From assembly GCF_029024925.1 (NCBI RefSeq), contig NZ_CP118962.1, positions 124,001 to 188,000 of the forward strand: a DNA stretch of 64,000 bases, given 5' to 3'. The stretch is from Enterococcus faecalis. Its GTDB lineage: Bacteria > Bacillota > Bacilli > Lactobacillales > Enterococcaceae. The notes under the pieces were generated by a model. That model was not told the DNA's origin and made no database searches. It saw nothing but the letters and a program-made list of their open reading frames with translations. A program made the position numbers and the translations under genes. Positions 43,582 through 54,973 of this stretch are shown here, in pieces. Position 1 is the stretch's first letter. Each line of letters starts with the position of its first letter.

Positions 43582-44205
43582 ATGCCGAATGTAGCATTAT
43601 TCAAACAAGATGGAACTCAAAACGGTGAAATCACTTTAAATGAAGAAATCTTCGGAATCGAACCTAATGAAAGTGTTGTCTATGATGCAATCATCATGCA
43701 ACGTGCTTCATTAAGACAAGGAACACACGCAGTTAAAAATCGTAGCGCTGTTCGTGGCGGTGGCCGCAAACCATGGCGTCAAAAAGGAACTGGTCGTGCT
43801 CGTCAAGGTTCAATCCGTTCACCACAATGGCGTGGAGGTGGCGTAGTCTTTGGACCAACACCGCGTTCATACAGCTACAAACTTCCTAAAAAAGTTCGTC
43901 GCTTAGCAATGAAATCTGTATTATCAGATAAAGTTGCTGAAAATAACTTGGTAGCAGTAGAAGGTTTAAGCTTCGATGCACCAAAAACAAAAGAATTCAA
44001 ACAAGTTCTTGCTAACTTGTCTATCGATACTAAAGTATTAGTTGTTTTAGAAAATGGTAACGACTTTGCAGCTTTATCAGCTCGTAACTTACCAAACGTT
44101 TCTGTAGTAACTTCTGATAACGTTAGTGTGTTAGATGTTGTGTCAGCTAACAAAGTCTTGGCAACACAAACAGCTCTTACTCAAATTGAGGAGGTGCTTG
44201 CATAA
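43582..44205 (+). CDS. rplD: 50S ribosomal protein L4
   Basis: L4 lines the exit tunnel; its extended loop ('[20 protein letters not shown]') is where macrolide-resistance changes occur, and the usual residues are intact here. Length is 207 residues, standard. GGAGGAAC precedes the ATG. The stop overlaps the rplW start by one base (TAATG). Confidence 0.97.
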   Translation: MPNVALFKQDGTQNGEITLNEEIFGIEPNESVVYDAIIMQRASLRQGTHAVKNRSAVRGGGRKPWRQKGTGRARQGSIRSPQWRGGGVVFGPTPRSYSYKLPKKVRRLAMKSVLSDKVAENNLVAVEGLSFDAPKTKEFKQVLANLSIDTKVLVVLENGNDFAALSARNLPNVSVVTSDNVSVLDVVSANKVLATQTALTQIEEVLA

Positions 44206-44495
44206 TGGAATTACTAGACGTAATCAAACGCCCAGTGATCACTGAAAAATCCATGTTAGCTATGGACGAAAAGAAATATACTTTCGAAGTGGACACTCGC
44301 GCAAACAAAACTTTAGTAAAACAAGCTGTTGAATCAGCATTCGATGTTAAAGTAGCAAACGTAAACATCTTAAACGTGCGTCCAAAATTCAAACGCATGG
44401 GTAAATATGTAGGTTATACAAAAAAACGTCGCAAAGCGATCGTTACATTAACTGAAGATTCAAAAGAAATTCAATTATTCGAAGCTGCTGAATAA
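44205..44495 (+). CDS. rplW: 50S ribosomal protein L23
   Basis: L23 sits at the tunnel exit and docks trigger factor and SRP. The 96-residue product has '[12 protein letters not shown]' at the start, '[19 protein letters not shown]' and '[20 protein letters not shown]'. GAGGTG within the end of rplD is its ribosome site. Coupled to rplD by a one-base overlap. Confidence 0.96.
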   Translation: MELLDVIKRPVITEKSMLAMDEKKYTFEVDTRANKTLVKQAVESAFDVKVANVNILNVRPKFKRMGKYVGYTKKRRKAIVTLTEDSKEIQLFEAAE

Positions 44496-44534
44496 GCAGT
44501 CCTGAACAATATCAACGTAGGAGGGAAATAAGAC

Positions 44535-45365
44535 GTGGCGATTAAAAAGTACAAACCTACCACAAATGGCCGTCGTAACATGACAAGTTCTGATTTCGCT
44601 GAAATCACAACTTCAACACCAGAAAAATCATTGTTACAGCCATTAAAAAACAATGCCGGTCGTAACAACAACGGTCGCATTACGGTTCGTCACCAAGGTG
44701 GCGGTCACAAACGTCAATACCGTGTGATTGACTTCAAACGTAATAAAGATAACGTCGCAGCGGTTGTTAAAACGATCGAGTACGATCCAAACCGTTCTGC
44801 TAACATCGCGTTAGTTCATTACGAAGACGGGGTTAAGGCATACATCTTAGCACCAAAAGGATTAGAAGTAGGCATGCGCCTAGTATCTGGTCCAGAAGCA
44901 GATATTAAAGTAGGTAACGCATTACCATTGGAAAACATTCCAGTTGGTACAGTTATCCACAACATTGAAATGAAACCTGGTAAAGGTGGACAATTAATTC
45001 GTTCAGCTGGAACAAGCGCGCAAGTACTTGGTAAAGAAGGCAAATACGTATTAATCCGCTTAAACTCTGGCGAAGTTCGTATGATCTTAGCAACTTGCCG
45101 TGCAACAATCGGTTCAGTTGGTAACGAACAACACGAATTAATCAACATTGGTAAAGCTGGCCGCTCTCGTTGGATGCGTAAACGCCCAACTGTTCGTGGT
45201 AGCGTAATGAACCCTAACGATCACCCACACGGTGGTGGTGAAGGTAAAACACCAATTGGACGTAAAGCGCCAGTATCTCCATGGGGTCAACCAGCAATTG
45301 GATACAAAACACGTAATAAAAAAGCTAAATCAGACAAACTTATCGTTCGTCGTCGTACTAAATAA
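44535..45365 (+). CDS. rplB: 50S ribosomal protein L2
   Basis: L2 is needed for subunit joining and peptidyl transfer. The 276-residue product has '[17 protein letters not shown]', '[15 protein letters not shown]' and the conserved C-terminal '[13 protein letters not shown]' with the key histidine. The start is GTG at 44535 with GGAGGG upstream. Confidence 0.97.
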   Translation: MAIKKYKPTTNGRRNMTSSDFAEITTSTPEKSLLQPLKNNAGRNNNGRITVRHQGGGHKRQYRVIDFKRNKDNVAAVVKTIEYDPNRSANIALVHYEDGVKAYILAPKGLEVGMRLVSGPEADIKVGNALPLENIPVGTVIHNIEMKPGKGGQLIRSAGTSAQVLGKEGKYVLIRLNSGEVRMILATCRATIGSVGNEQHELINIGKAGRSRWMRKRPTVRGSVMNPNDHPHGGGEGKTPIGRKAPVSPWGQPAIGYKTRNKKAKSDKLIVRRRTK

Positions 45366-45407
45366 TTTTTTTGACCATGTGTCGTACATTTTGAGAGGAG
45401 GTTCACC

Positions 45408-45686
45408 ATGGGTCGTAGTTTAAAAAAAGGACCTTTCGTCGATGATCATTTGATGAAAAAGGTCGAAGCACAACAAGGTGCCGAAAAGAAAAAAGTAATT
45501 AAAACTTGGTCTCGCCGCTCTACAATTTTTCCATCATTCGTAGGTTTCACAATCGCTGTATATGATGGACGGAAACATGTCCCTGTTTACATTCAAGAAG
45601 ACATGGTAGGACATAAATTAGGTGAATTTGCACCAACTAGAACTTATCGTGGCCACGTTGCTGACGATAAAAAAACTAAACGCTAA
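45408..45686 (+). CDS. rpsS: 30S ribosomal protein S19
   Basis: S19 is in the 30S head near the A-site tRNA. The 92-residue product starts '[16 protein letters not shown]' and contains '[21 protein letters not shown]' in family form and '[16 protein letters not shown]'. GAGAGGAGG precedes the ATG. Confidence 0.97.
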   Translation: MGRSLKKGPFVDDHLMKKVEAQQGAEKKKVIKTWSRRSTIFPSFVGFTIAVYDGRKHVPVYIQEDMVGHKLGEFAPTRTYRGHVADDKKTKR

Positions 45687-45707
45687 TTTTGAGGGGAGGA
45701 TATGCAA

Positions 45708-46055
45708 ATGTCAGAACAAATTACATCAGCTAAAGCAACTGCAAAAACAGTTCGCACTTCACCTCGTAAAGCACGTTTAGTAATCGATCTTATCAGAGGG
45801 AAAAGCGTTGCGGATGCAATTTCAATCTTGAAATTCACACCGAACAAGTCTGCTGGAATCATTGAAAAAGTTTTAATGTCAGCAGTTGCTAACGCAGAAA
45901 ACAACTTTGACTTAGACGTTGAAAGCTTAGTCGTATCTGAAGCATTTGTTAACGAAGGACCAACAATGAAACGTTTCCGTCCTCGTGCAAAAGGTTCAGC
46001 TTCACCAATCAACAAACGTACTAGTCACATCACAGTAGTTGTAACAGAGAAATAA
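45708..46055 (+). CDS. rplV: 50S ribosomal protein L22
   Basis: L22 forms part of the exit-tunnel constriction; its hairpin loop ('[18 protein letters not shown]') is intact. I chose the second ATG (45708; 115 residues, the usual length) because GGGGAGG is 8 bases upstream; the first ATG at 45702 is only 2 bases from it. A CTGTTTTC/GAAAACAG hairpin follows in the longer gap before rpsC. Confidence 0.95.
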   Translation: MSEQITSAKATAKTVRTSPRKARLVIDLIRGKSVADAISILKFTPNKSAGIIEKVLMSAVANAENNFDLDVESLVVSEAFVNEGPTMKRFRPRAKGSASPINKRTSHITVVVTEK

Positions 46056-46070
46056 GTCTCATGAAATAGG

Positions 46071-46091
46071 CTGTTTTCTTTATGAAAACAG
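46071..46091 (+). other. Hairpin between rplV and rpsC
   Basis: CTGTTTTC-TTTAT-GAAAACAG, an 8-bp perfect stem with no T tract. It may tune mRNA stability within the operon. Confidence 0.4.
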
Positions 46092-46121
46092 AGCTTAAAC
46101 ATTTAAGAGGAGGGACAATCA

Positions 46122-46778
46122 GTGGGTCAAAAAGTACATCCAATTGGAATGCGTGTAGGCATCATCCGCGACTGGGATGCGAAATGGTATGCTGAAAAAG
46201 AGTATGCTGAATTCTTACACGAAGATTTAAGAATCCGTAAATTTATCGCAACAAAACTTGCTGATGCTGCTGTATCTACAATTGAAATCGAACGCGCTGC
46301 AAACCGTGTTAACATTTCAATTCACACAGCTAAACCAGGTATGGTTATCGGTAAAGGCGGATCTGAAGTCGAAAACCTAAGAAAAGAATTAAACAAATTA
46401 ACTGGCAAACGAGTTCACATCAACATCGTTGAAATCAAAAAACCAGATTTAGATGCAAAATTAGTAGGCGAAGGAATTGCACGTCAATTAGAAAACCGTG
46501 TTGCTTTCCGTCGTGCTCAAAAACAAGCTATCCAACGCGCAATGCGTGCTGGTGCTAAAGGAATCAAAACTCAAGTATCAGGTCGTCTAAACGGTGCGGA
46601 TATCGCTCGTTCAGAAGGATACTCTGAAGGAACTGTACCACTTCACACATTACGTGCGGACATTGATTACGCATGGGAAGAAGCGGACACTACTTACGGA
46701 AAACTAGGAGTTAAAGTGTGGATCTATCGTGGAGAAATTCTTCCAACGAAAAAAAACACTGAGAAAGGAGGGAAATAA
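46122..46778 (+). CDS. rpsC: 30S ribosomal protein S3
   Basis: S3 forms the mRNA entry site with S4 and S5. The 218-residue product starts '[19 protein letters not shown]', has the KH-domain loop '[18 protein letters not shown]' and C-terminal '[16 protein letters not shown]'. The start is GTG with GAGGAGGG upstream. Two bases separate its stop from the rplP start. Confidence 0.97.
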   Translation: MGQKVHPIGMRVGIIRDWDAKWYAEKEYAEFLHEDLRIRKFIATKLADAAVSTIEIERAANRVNISIHTAKPGMVIGKGGSEVENLRKELNKLTGKRVHINIVEIKKPDLDAKLVGEGIARQLENRVAFRRAQKQAIQRAMRAGAKGIKTQVSGRLNGADIARSEGYSEGTVPLHTLRADIDYAWEEADTTYGKLGVKVWIYRGEILPTKKNTEKGGK

Positions 46779-46780
46779 TC

Positions 46781-47215
46781 ATGTTAGTACCTAAACGTGT
46801 AAAACACCGTCGTGAATTCCGCGGAAAAATGCGCGGTGAAGCTAAAGGCGGAAAAGAAGTAGCATTTGGTGAATGGGGTTTACAAGCAACTGAATCTCAC
46901 TGGATTACTAACCGTCAAATCGAAGCAGCCCGTATTGCAATGACTCGTTACATGAAACGTGGCGGGAAAGTATGGATTAAAATTTTCCCTCACAAGTCTT
47001 ACACAAGTAAAGCTATCGGCGTACGTATGGGTAAAGGTAAAGGGGCACCAGAAGGCTGGGTATCACCAGTTAAACGTGGTAAAATCATGTTTGAAATCGC
47101 AGGCGTTCCTGAAGAAGTAGCTCGTGAAGCTCTTCGTCTTGCATCTCACAAATTGCCGGTAAAAACTAAGATCGTAAAACGTGAGGAAATGGGTGGTGAA
47201 TCGAATGAAGGTTAA
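46781..47215 (+). CDS. rplP: 50S ribosomal protein L16
   Basis: L16 helps place the A-site tRNA and is a target of evernimicin-type resistance. The 144-residue product starts '[19 protein letters not shown]' and has '[20 protein letters not shown]'. AAAGGAGGG lies inside the end of rpsC. Its last 11 bases overlap rpmC. Confidence 0.97.
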   Translation: MLVPKRVKHRREFRGKMRGEAKGGKEVAFGEWGLQATESHWITNRQIEAARIAMTRYMKRGGKVWIKIFPHKSYTSKAIGVRMGKGKGAPEGWVSPVKRGKIMFEIAGVPEEVAREALRLASHKLPVKTKIVKREEMGGESNEG

Positions 47216-47393
47216 AGAAATCAGAGAATTAACCACTGCCGAAATGCTAGATAAAGAAAAACAATTAAAAGAAGAATTGTTCAACTTAAGATTCCAATTA
47301 GCAACAGGTCAATTAGAAAACACTGCACGTATTAAAGAAGTACGTCAATCGATTGCACGCATCAAAACAGTATTGCGTGAACAAGCTAACTAA
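47205..47393 (+). CDS. rpmC: 50S ribosomal protein L29
   Basis: L29 lies beside L23 at the tunnel exit. The 62-residue helical-hairpin protein starts '[19 protein letters not shown]' and contains '[20 protein letters not shown]'. I chose the ATG at 47205 with GGTGGTG upstream; it overlaps rplP, so the two are coupled. Confidence 0.95.
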
Positions 47394-47416
47394 TAGTGGA
47401 AGGAGGCCAAACGCGT

Positions 47417-47683
47417 ATGACTGAAGAAAGAAATCAACGTAAAGTTTACCAAGGTCGCGTGGTATCAGACAAAATGGATAAAACAATCACAGTTGTCGTT
47501 GAAACAAAGAAAAACCACCCTATCTATGGCAAACGTATGAAATATTCTAAAAAATATAAAGCGCATGATGAAAACAACACAGCGAAAGTTGGAGACATCG
47601 TAAAAATCATGGAAACTCGTCCATTATCAGCTACAAAACGTTTCCGTTTACTAGAGGTAGTCGAAGAAGCAGTTATTATCTAA
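47417..47683 (+). CDS. rpsQ: 30S ribosomal protein S17
   Basis: S17 binds 16S rRNA early in assembly. The 88-residue OB-fold protein has '[19 protein letters not shown]' and '[18 protein letters not shown]'. I chose the ATG at 47417 because GGAAGGAGG precedes it; the upstream in-frame Met is inside the ribosome site. Confidence 0.96.
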
Positions 47684-47710
47684 TAAAACGAGAATTTCCT
47701 AATAGATTGA

Positions 47711-48109
<399 letters not shown>

Positions 48110-48144
48110 TCTCGAGCCCACGTTAAAGGAGGTGCGAAACAGTA

Positions 48145-48456
48145 ATGTTTGTTAAAAAAGGCGATAAAGTAAAAGTTATCACTGGTAAAGATAAAAACAA
48201 AGAAGGCGTTGTCTTAGCAGCGTTTCCTAAACAAGATAAAGTTATCGTTGAAGGTGTCAACGTCGTTAAAAAACACCAAAAACCAAACCAAGCAGCCCCA
48301 CAAGGTGGAATCCTTGAAGTGGAAGCGCCAATTCATGTTTCTAATGTAATGGTGATTGATCCTTCAAACGGAGAAGCTACTAAAGTTGCGTTTAAAGAAG
48401 TCGACGGCAAAAAAGTCCGCGTTTCTAAAAAAACAGGTGAAGTTTTAGATAAATAA
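48145..48456 (+). CDS. rplX: 50S ribosomal protein L24
   Basis: L24 is one of the two assembly-initiator proteins of the 50S. The 103-residue KOW-domain protein has '[18 protein letters not shown]' and '[18 protein letters not shown]'. AAAGGAGGTG lies upstream, 35 bases after rplN. Confidence 0.96.
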   Translation: MFVKKGDKVKVITGKDKNKEGVVLAAFPKQDKVIVEGVNVVKKHQKPNQAAPQGGILEVEAPIHVSNVMVIDPSNGEATKVAFKEVDGKKVRVSKKTGEVLDK

Positions 48457-48481
48457 AAATTGCGGAAGGAGGGCTTACTGA

Positions 48482-49021
48482 ATGAACCGCCTGAAAGAAA
48501 AATATATTAAAGAAGTAACACCATCATTGGTGGAAAAATTTAATTACAGCTCAGTTATGCAAACACCTAAAGTTGATAAAATCGTTATCAACATGGGTGT
48601 GGGTGATGCAGTATCAAATGCTAAAAACTTAGACAAAGCTGTTGAAGAATTAGCATTAATCACTGGTCAAAAACCACTTATCACAAAAGCTAAAAAATCT
48701 ATCGCTGGATTCCGTTTACGTGAAGGAATGCCAATCGGTGCGAAAGTAACGCTACGCGGCGAAAGAATGTACGAATTTTTAGATAAATTAGTAACAGTTT
48801 CTTTACCTCGTGTACGTGACTTCCACGGTGTCAGCAAAAAAGCTTTCGATGGTCGTGGTAACTATACTTTAGGTATTAAAGAACAATTAATCTTCCCAGA
48901 AGTTGATTATGATTTAGTAGATAAAGTACGCGGTATGGACATCGTAATTGTTACAACAGCGAACACTGACGAAGAGTCTCGCGAATTGTTGGCACAATTA
49001 GGTATGCCATTCCAAAAATAA
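48482..49021 (+). CDS. rplE: 50S ribosomal protein L5
   Basis: L5 binds 5S rRNA and contacts P-site tRNA. The 179-residue product has '[20 protein letters not shown]', '[19 protein letters not shown]' and '[15 protein letters not shown]'. GGAAGGAGGG precedes the ATG. Confidence 0.97.
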   Translation: MNRLKEKYIKEVTPSLVEKFNYSSVMQTPKVDKIVINMGVGDAVSNAKNLDKAVEELALITGQKPLITKAKKSIAGFRLREGMPIGAKVTLRGERMYEFLDKLVTVSLPRVRDFHGVSKKAFDGRGNYTLGIKEQLIFPEVDYDLVDKVRGMDIVIVTTANTDEESRELLAQLGMPFQK

Positions 49022-49039
49022 TATAAGGAGGCGAACTAC

Positions 49040-49225
49040 GTGGCTAAAAAATCAATGATTGCTAAAAACAAACGTCCTGCTAAACATTCAACACAAGCTT
49101 ATACTCGTTGTGAACGTTGTGGACGTCCACATTCAGTTTATCGTAAATTTCATCTTTGCCGTATTTGCTTCCGCGAACTTGCCTATAAAGGTCAAATTCC
49201 CGGCGTGAAGAAAGCTAGCTGGTAA
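49040..49225 (+). CDS. rpsN: 30S ribosomal protein S14, zinc (type Z)
   Basis: The 61-residue short S14 retains the four zinc cysteines (C24, C27, C40, C43 in '[10 protein letters not shown]' and '[11 protein letters not shown]'). Many Firmicutes carry a second, zinc-free S14 elsewhere for zinc starvation; this is the zinc form. The start is GTG with AAGGAGG upstream, 18 bases after rplE. Confidence 0.96.
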   Translation: MAKKSMIAKNKRPAKHSTQAYTRCERCGRPHSVYRKFHLCRICFRELAYKGQIPGVKKASW

Positions 49226-49260
49226 ACAAGTAAACTCGCATAAAGGAGGTAAATAGTTCA

Positions 49261-49659
49261 ATGGTCATGACAGATCCAATTGCAGATTTTCTAACTCGCA
49301 TTCGTAATGCGAACATGGTTAAACATGAAACTTTAGAAGTACCTGCTTCAAAAATCAAACGTGATATCGCAGAAATCCTGAAACGTGAAGGATTTATCCG
49401 CGACGTAGAATACATCGAAGATGACAAACAAGGCGTAATCCGTGTTTTCCTAAAATATGGTAAAAACGAAGAACGTGTTATCACAAACTTAAAACGTATT
49501 TCTAAACCAGGTTTACGTGCATACGTAAAAGCTGACGAAGTACCAAAAGTATTAAACGGTCTAGGAATTGCAATCATCTCTACATCAGAGGGTGTAATTA
49601 CTGACAAAGAAGCTAGAGCGAAAAATATCGGCGGCGAAGTAATCGCCTACGTATGGTAA
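49261..49659 (+). CDS. rpsH: 30S ribosomal protein S8
   Basis: S8 binds the central domain of 16S rRNA and in E. coli represses the spc operon. The 132-residue product has '[19 protein letters not shown]' and the C-terminal RNA-binding '[20 protein letters not shown]'. AAAGGAGGT is 10 bases before the first ATG; a second ATG two codons later would also be possible. Confidence 0.96.
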   Translation: MVMTDPIADFLTRIRNANMVKHETLEVPASKIKRDIAEILKREGFIRDVEYIEDDKQGVIRVFLKYGKNEERVITNLKRISKPGLRAYVKADEVPKVLNGLGIAIISTSEGVITDKEARAKNIGGEVIAYVW

Positions 49660-49690
49660 TTCTAAAAAATACACAAGGAGGTGTCTCTAA

Positions 49691-50227
49691 GTGAGCCGTA
49701 TTGGTAATAAAGTTGTTGTTCTTCCTGCTGGTGTTGAAATCAAGCAAGACGGAAACAACATTACAGTTAAAGGACCTAAAGGTGAATTAACACGCGAATT
49801 TTCTTCTGATATCAAAATGAACATCGAAGGAAACGAAGTGACATTCACTCGTCCAAACGATTCAAAAGAAATGAAAACAATCCACGGAACAACTCGTGCA
49901 AACTTCAACAACATGGTTGTTGGTGTTTCTGAAGGTTTCCAAAAAGCACTTGAACTTATCGGGGTCGGATACCGTGCCCAAGTACAAGGCAACAAATTAA
50001 CTTTAAACGTTGGTTATTCTCATCCTGTCGAAATGACAGCACCAGAAGGCGTAACATTTGAAGTACCTGCGAACACACAAGTTATCGTTAAAGGCATCAA
50101 CAAAGAAGTTGTTGGTGAATTAGCTGCTAACATCCGTGGCGTTCGTCCTCCAGAACCTTATAAAGGCAAAGGGATTCGCTATGTTGGTGAATTTGTACGC
50201 CGTAAAGAAGGTAAAACTGGTAAATAA
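49691..50227 (+). CDS. rplF: 50S ribosomal protein L6
   Basis: L6 sits near the GTPase-factor site. The 178-residue product has duplicated domains, '[21 protein letters not shown]' and '[13 protein letters not shown]' near the end. GTG start with AAGGAGGTG upstream. It is followed by an unusually long 160-base gap inside the operon. Confidence 0.97.
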   Translation: MSRIGNKVVVLPAGVEIKQDGNNITVKGPKGELTREFSSDIKMNIEGNEVTFTRPNDSKEMKTIHGTTRANFNNMVVGVSEGFQKALELIGVGYRAQVQGNKLTLNVGYSHPVEMTAPEGVTFEVPANTQVIVKGINKEVVGELAANIRGVRPPEPYKGKGIRYVGEFVRRKEGKTGK

Positions 50228-50269
50228 TAACAGCTGTGTAGAAAACAGAAGTCAACAACAAGCAACTGT

Positions 50270-50297
50270 CATTTTATGGGATTTTTCCAATAAAATG
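50270..50297 (+). other. Hairpin in the rplF-rplR gap
   Basis: CATTTTAT-GGG and CC-AATAAAATG form a stem-loop in the 160-base gap, followed by CTTTTGTCTTG. It could be an attenuator or processing site. No gene is seen in the gap. Confidence 0.4.
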
Positions 50298-50387
50298 CTT
50301 TTGTCTTGTCTGCCAGCTTCTCTTTTCCGTAATCTGCTGACTGCTTGAAATATTAGTAGTAAACATTAAATCAAAGAGGTGAAAATT

Positions 50388-50744
50388 GTGATTACAAAAC
50401 CAGATAAAAACAAAACACGTCAAAAGAGACATCGTCGTGTACGTAACAAAATCTCTGGTACTGCTGAGTGCCCACGCTTGAACATTTTCCGTTCTAACAA
50501 AAACATCTACGCGCAAGTCATTGATGACGTAGCGGGTGTGACGCTAGCAAGTGCCTCTGCCTTGGATAAAGAAATTTCAGGTGGAACAAAAACAGAAACA
50601 GCTGCAGCTGTTGGTAAACTAGTTGCTGAACGTGCCGCTGAAAAAGGCATTAAAAAAGTAGTCTTCGACCGTGGTGGATACCTTTACCATGGCCGCGTGC
50701 AAGCTTTAGCTGAAGCTGCTCGTGAAAATGGACTAGAATTTTAG
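50388..50744 (+). CDS. rplR: 50S ribosomal protein L18
   Basis: L18 brings 5S rRNA into the 50S. The 118-residue product has a basic N-terminus ('[19 protein letters not shown]') and '[22 protein letters not shown]'-type C-terminal motif. I chose GTG at 50388 because AGAGGTG is 6 bases upstream; the in-frame GTG at 50379 is part of that site. Length matches the family. Confidence 0.95.
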
Positions 50745-50764
50745 GAGAAGGAGGAACACCATTC

Positions 50765-51265
50765 ATGGTTTATATTGATCCAAAACATTTGGAATTAGAA
50801 GACCGCGTTGTAGCGATCAACCGTGTAACAAAAGTTGTTAAAGGTGGACGTCGTTTACGTTTCGCAGCTTTAGTTGTTGTCGGTGACAAAAACGGACACG
50901 TTGGTTTCGGTACTGGTAAAGCACAAGAAGTACCTGAAGCTATCCGTAAAGCAATAGAAGACGCGAAGAAAAACTTAGTTGAAGTGCCTATGGTTGGTTC
51001 TACTATCCCGCACGAAGTAATTGGCGTATTCGGTGGCGGCCGTATCCTTATGAAACCTGCAGTAGAAGGTTCTGGGGTAGCTGCTGGTGGACCAGTTCGT
51101 GCCGTATTGGAATTAGCTGGTGTAGCAGATATTACATCTAAATCACTAGGTTCAAACACACCTATTAACGTTGTTCGCGCAACTGTTGAAGGTCTAAAAC
51201 AATTAAAACGTGCCGAAGAAGTGGCAGCACTTCGCGGTAAATCTGTAGAAGAAATTATCGGTTAA
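50765..51265 (+). CDS. rpsE: 30S ribosomal protein S5
   Basis: S5 is at the mRNA entry and affects fidelity; spectinomycin-resistance changes map to its loop near '[20 protein letters not shown]', which looks wild type. Length is 166 residues, with '[16 protein letters not shown]'. GAAGGAGGAAC precedes the ATG. Confidence 0.97.
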   Translation: MVYIDPKHLELEDRVVAINRVTKVVKGGRRLRFAALVVVGDKNGHVGFGTGKAQEVPEAIRKAIEDAKKNLVEVPMVGSTIPHEVIGVFGGGRILMKPAVEGSGVAAGGPVRAVLELAGVADITSKSLGSNTPINVVRATVEGLKQLKRAEEVAALRGKSVEEIIG

Positions 51266-51279
51266 GGAGGACAAAAATA

Positions 51280-51459
51280 ATGGCTGAATTAAAAATTACT
51301 TTAAAACGCAGTGTTATCGGACGTCCTCAAAACCAACGTGCTACAGTTAAAGCGTTAGGTTTAGGTAAAGTGAATAGTACTGTTACAAAACCTGCCAATG
51401 AAGCAATCAAAGGTATGGTTAACACTATCTCACATTTAGTGGACGTAGAAGAAGTTTAA
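51280..51459 (+). CDS. rpmD: 50S ribosomal protein L30
   Basis: The 59-residue product starts '[20 protein letters not shown]' and contains '[20 protein letters not shown]', typical of the short bacterial L30. AAGGAGG lies 10 bases before the ATG, directly after the rpsE stop. It is in the expected spc-operon position between S5 and L15. Confidence 0.95.
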   Translation: MAELKITLKRSVIGRPQNQRATVKALGLGKVNSTVTKPANEAIKGMVNTISHLVDVEEV

Positions 51460-51506
51460 GATTTATAGATTTGTAATAGAAGATTGCTTAAGGAGGTGCC
51501 AAACCT

Positions 51507-51947
51507 ATGAAACTTCATGAATTAAAACCTGCTGAGGGCTCACGCCAAGTACGTAACCGTGTTGGACGTGGTACTTCATCTGGTAATGGTAAAACAGCTG
51601 GCCGTGGACAAAAAGGGCAAAAAGCCCGTTCAGGCGGTGGTGTTCGTTTAGGATTTGAAGGGGGTCAAACTCCATTATTCCGTCGTTTACCAAAACGTGG
51701 GTTTACAAACATTAATCGTAAAGATTACGCTGTTGTGAACTTAGATACTTTAAACCGTTTTGAAGATGGAACAGAAGTAACTCCTGTTGTCCTAAAAGAA
51801 GCAGGAATCGTTAAAAACGAAAAAGCGGGAATCAAAGTTCTTGCAGATGGTGAGTTAACGAAAAAATTAACTGTGAAAGCAGCTAAATTCTCGAAATCAG
51901 CACAAGAAGCTATCGAAGCTGCTGGTGGTTCAATCGAGGTGATCTAA
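51507..51947 (+). CDS. rplO: 50S ribosomal protein L15
   Basis: L15 is a late-assembly 50S protein. The 146-residue product starts '[20 protein letters not shown]' and has the glycine-arginine-rich '[20 protein letters not shown]'. AAGGAGGTG precedes the ATG. Its stop codon abuts the secY start. Confidence 0.96.
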   Translation: MKLHELKPAEGSRQVRNRVGRGTSSGNGKTAGRGQKGQKARSGGGVRLGFEGGQTPLFRRLPKRGFTNINRKDYAVVNLDTLNRFEDGTEVTPVVLKEAGIVKNEKAGIKVLADGELTKKLTVKAAKFSKSAQEAIEAAGGSIEVI

Positions 51948-53246
51948 TTGTTCAAGCTATTAAAGAACGCCTTTAAAGTCAAAGACATTAGATCAAAAAT
52001 CTTATTTACAGTTTTAATCTTGTTTGTATTTCGCCTAGGTGCGCACATTACTGTGCCCGGGGTGAATGCAAAGGGATTGTCTGATTTAAGTAGCTTACCC
52101 TTTTTGAATATGTTGAATATGGTGAGTGGTAGTGCCATGCAAAACTTCTCTATCTTCTCGATGGGGGTTTCGCCATACATTACAGCCTCTATTATTATTC
52201 AACTATTGCAAATGGATATTGTACCTAGATTTGTAGAATGGTCAAAACAAGGGGAAGTTGGGCGTAAGAAATTAAATCAAGCTACAAGATATCTAACGAT
52301 TGTCTTGGGTGTGGCTCAGTCAATGGGGATCACTGCTGGTTTTAATAGCTTAAGTCAAACTGGGATTGTAAACAATCCAACCTTAGGTACCTTTGTGATG
52401 ATTGCAGTTATTTTAACTGCTGGGACGATGTTTGTGACTTGGATGGGTGAACAAATTACAGAAAAAGGAATCGGAAATGGTGTTTCAATGATTATCTTTG
52501 CCGGGATTATTTCTCGTTTGCCAGGAGCAGTCAAAGAAATCTATGAAGATTACTTCGTCAATATCGAGTCTTCTCGTATTTGGCAATCTGTTATTTTCAT
52601 TGCAATCTTAGTTATTGCTATTTTGGTGATTGTTACAGTCGTAACGTTCTTCCAACAAGCAGAGCGTAAGATTCCAATCCAATATACAAAACGTGTTTCT
52701 GGTGCACCAACAAGTAGTTATTTACCGTTAAAAGTAAATGCTGCTGGGGTTATTCCAGTTATCTTTGCCAGCTCGTTAATTGCAACACCAAATGCCATTT
52801 TACAAGCTTTCTCATCAAAATTCGCTGGTGAAAATTGGTATGACATTATGACAAAAATCTTCAGTTATAACACAGTTCCAGGGGCAATCATCTATACTGT
52901 CCTAATCGTTGCGTTTACGTTCTTCTATGCATTTGTTCAAGTAAACCCTGAGAAATTAGCGGAAAACTTACAAAAACAAGGAAGCTACATTCCAAGCGTG
53001 CGACCAGGTAAAGGTACAGAAGAATATGTATCTGGCGTGTTAATGAGATTAAGTGTTGTCGGCTCAATTTTCCTAGGACTTGTTGCTTTACTTCCAATCA
53101 TTGCGCAAATGGTTTGGAACTTACCTCAATCAATCGGTTTAGGTGGAACAAGTTTACTAATCGTTATCGGGGTTGCATTAGAAACAACGAAACAATTAGA
53201 AGGATTAATGATGAAACGTCAATATGTCGGCTTTATCAATAAGTAA
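51948..53246 (+). CDS. secY: Preprotein translocase subunit SecY
   Basis: SecY is the channel of the Sec translocon. The 432-residue polytopic protein has ten predicted helices, 'FRLGAHITVPGVN' in the first, 'FSMGVSPYITASII' around the plug helix, and 'GTEEYVSGVLMRLSVVGS' and 'GTSLLIVIGVALETTKQLE' near the C-terminal cytoplasmic loop and last helix. The start is TTG directly after rplO with GAGGTG inside the end of that gene, so it is coupled to ribosomal protein synthesis. Confidence 0.97.
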   Translation: MFKLLKNAFKVKDIRSKILFTVLILFVFRLGAHITVPGVNAKGLSDLSSLPFLNMLNMVSGSAMQNFSIFSMGVSPYITASIIIQLLQMDIVPRFVEWSKQGEVGRKKLNQATRYLTIVLGVAQSMGITAGFNSLSQTGIVNNPTLGTFVMIAVILTAGTMFVTWMGEQITEKGIGNGVSMIIFAGIISRLPGAVKEIYEDYFVNIESSRIWQSVIFIAILVIAILVIVTVVTFFQQAERKIPIQYTKRVSGAPTSSYLPLKVNAAGVIPVIFASSLIATPNAILQAFSSKFAGENWYDIMTKIFSYNTVPGAIIYTVLIVAFTFFYAFVQVNPEKLAENLQKQGSYIPSVRPGKGTEEYVSGVLMRLSVVGSIFLGLVALLPIIAQMVWNLPQSIGLGGTSLLIVIGVALETTKQLEGLMMKRQYVGFINK

Positions 53247-53260
53247 GAATCGAGTGTTGA

Positions 53261-53983
<723 letters not shown>

Positions 53984-54029
53984 TTTCCAATTGCCCGCAG
54001 TTTAACCCTGTTGTTGTATTCAGTTTCTC

Positions 54030-54059
54030 TTGCCAAAACATAACTAAATATGGTAGAAT
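54030..54059 (+). promoter_or_regulatory. infA: Internal promoter before infA
   Basis: TTGCCA (54030-54035), 18-base spacer, TAGAAT (54054-54059) with extended TG one base before it. It lies in the 210-base adk-infA gap and would let infA-rpmJ-rpsM-rpsK-rpoA-rplQ be transcribed separately. Confidence 0.6.
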
Positions 54060-54193
54060 ATATCAGTCCGACTTCTACAGTTTTGTGACATCAAAATGAA
54101 TAACGAAGTTAGTTGAGAATTTCTAGGTGGGAGCTGGAGTTTCCGCCGTTTTATCGTGTGAAAACGCGAAACAAGTACAAGGAGGTACTGTGC

Positions 54194-54412
54194 GTGGCAA
54201 AAGAAGATATGATTGAAGTCGAAGGTACAGTCGTCGAAACTTTGCCGAATGCAATGTTTAAAGTCGAACTAGAAAATGGACACCAAGTTCTTGCTACTGT
54301 TTCAGGTAAAATCCGTATGCACTACATCCGTATCTTACCTGGTGACAAAGTAACAGTTGAATTATCACCGTATGATTTAACGCGTGGCCGTATTACTTAT
54401 CGCTTTAAATAA
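54194..54412 (+). CDS. infA: Translation initiation factor IF-1
   Basis: IF-1 binds the 30S A site during initiation. The 72-residue OB-fold protein starts '[20 protein letters not shown]' and ends '[13 protein letters not shown]'. The start is GTG at 54194 with AAGGAGGT upstream; a longer in-frame reading from 54113 has no homology. Confidence 0.97.
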   Translation: MAKEDMIEVEGTVVETLPNAMFKVELENGHQVLATVSGKIRMHYIRILPGDKVTVELSPYDLTRGRITYRFK

Positions 54413-54444
54413 TTGTACTCCGTAAAACCACAGGAGGTATTATC

Positions 54445-54561
54445 ATGAAAGTAAGACCATCAGTAAAACCAATGTGTGAACATTGTAAAGTAATTCGCCG
54501 TAAAGGACGTGTTATGGTTATTTGCCCAGCAAATCCAAAACATAAACAACGTCAAGGATAA
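54445..54561 (+). CDS. rpmJ: 50S ribosomal protein L36
   Basis: The 38-residue product '[20 protein letters not shown]' and onward has the zinc ligands C11, C14, C27 and H33, so it is the zinc-binding form. CAGGAGGT precedes the ATG. Between infA and rpsM as usual. Confidence 0.96.
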   Translation: MKVRPSVKPMCEHCKVIRRKGRVMVICPANPKHKQRQG

Positions 54562-54580
54562 TTAGGAGGTGTAACGAATA

Positions 54581-54946
54581 ATGGCTCGTATTGCAGGAGT
54601 AGACATCCCTCGTGACAAACGTGTAGTAGTTTCTCTTACTTACATTTATGGTATTGGTAACACTACAGCTAAAAAAGTTTTAGCAAACGTTGGCGTATCT
54701 GAAGATGTTCGTGTACGTGATTTAACAAACGAACAAACAGATGCGATTCGTGCGGAAATTGATAAGTTAAAAGTTGAAGGGGATCTTCGTCGTGAAGTGA
54801 ACTTAAACATCAAACGCTTGATGGAAATCGGTTCATACCGTGGAATCCGTCACCGTCGTGGATTACCAACTCGTGGACAAAACACGAAAAATAATGCACG
54901 TACTCGTAAAGGCCCTACTAAAACAGTAGCAGGCAAGAAAAAATAA
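54581..54946 (+). CDS. rpsM: 30S ribosomal protein S13
   Basis: S13 bridges to the 50S and contacts P-site tRNA. The 121-residue product starts '[20 protein letters not shown]', has '[18 protein letters not shown]' and a basic C-terminal tail '[14 protein letters not shown]'. AGGAGGTG precedes the ATG. Confidence 0.97.
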   Translation: MARIAGVDIPRDKRVVVSLTYIYGIGNTTAKKVLANVGVSEDVRVRDLTNEQTDAIRAEIDKLKVEGDLRREVNLNIKRLMEIGSYRGIRHRRGLPTRGQNTKNNARTRKGPTKTVAGKKK

Positions 54947-54973
54947 TTCCTAAGTGAAGGAGGTTAGAACTTC

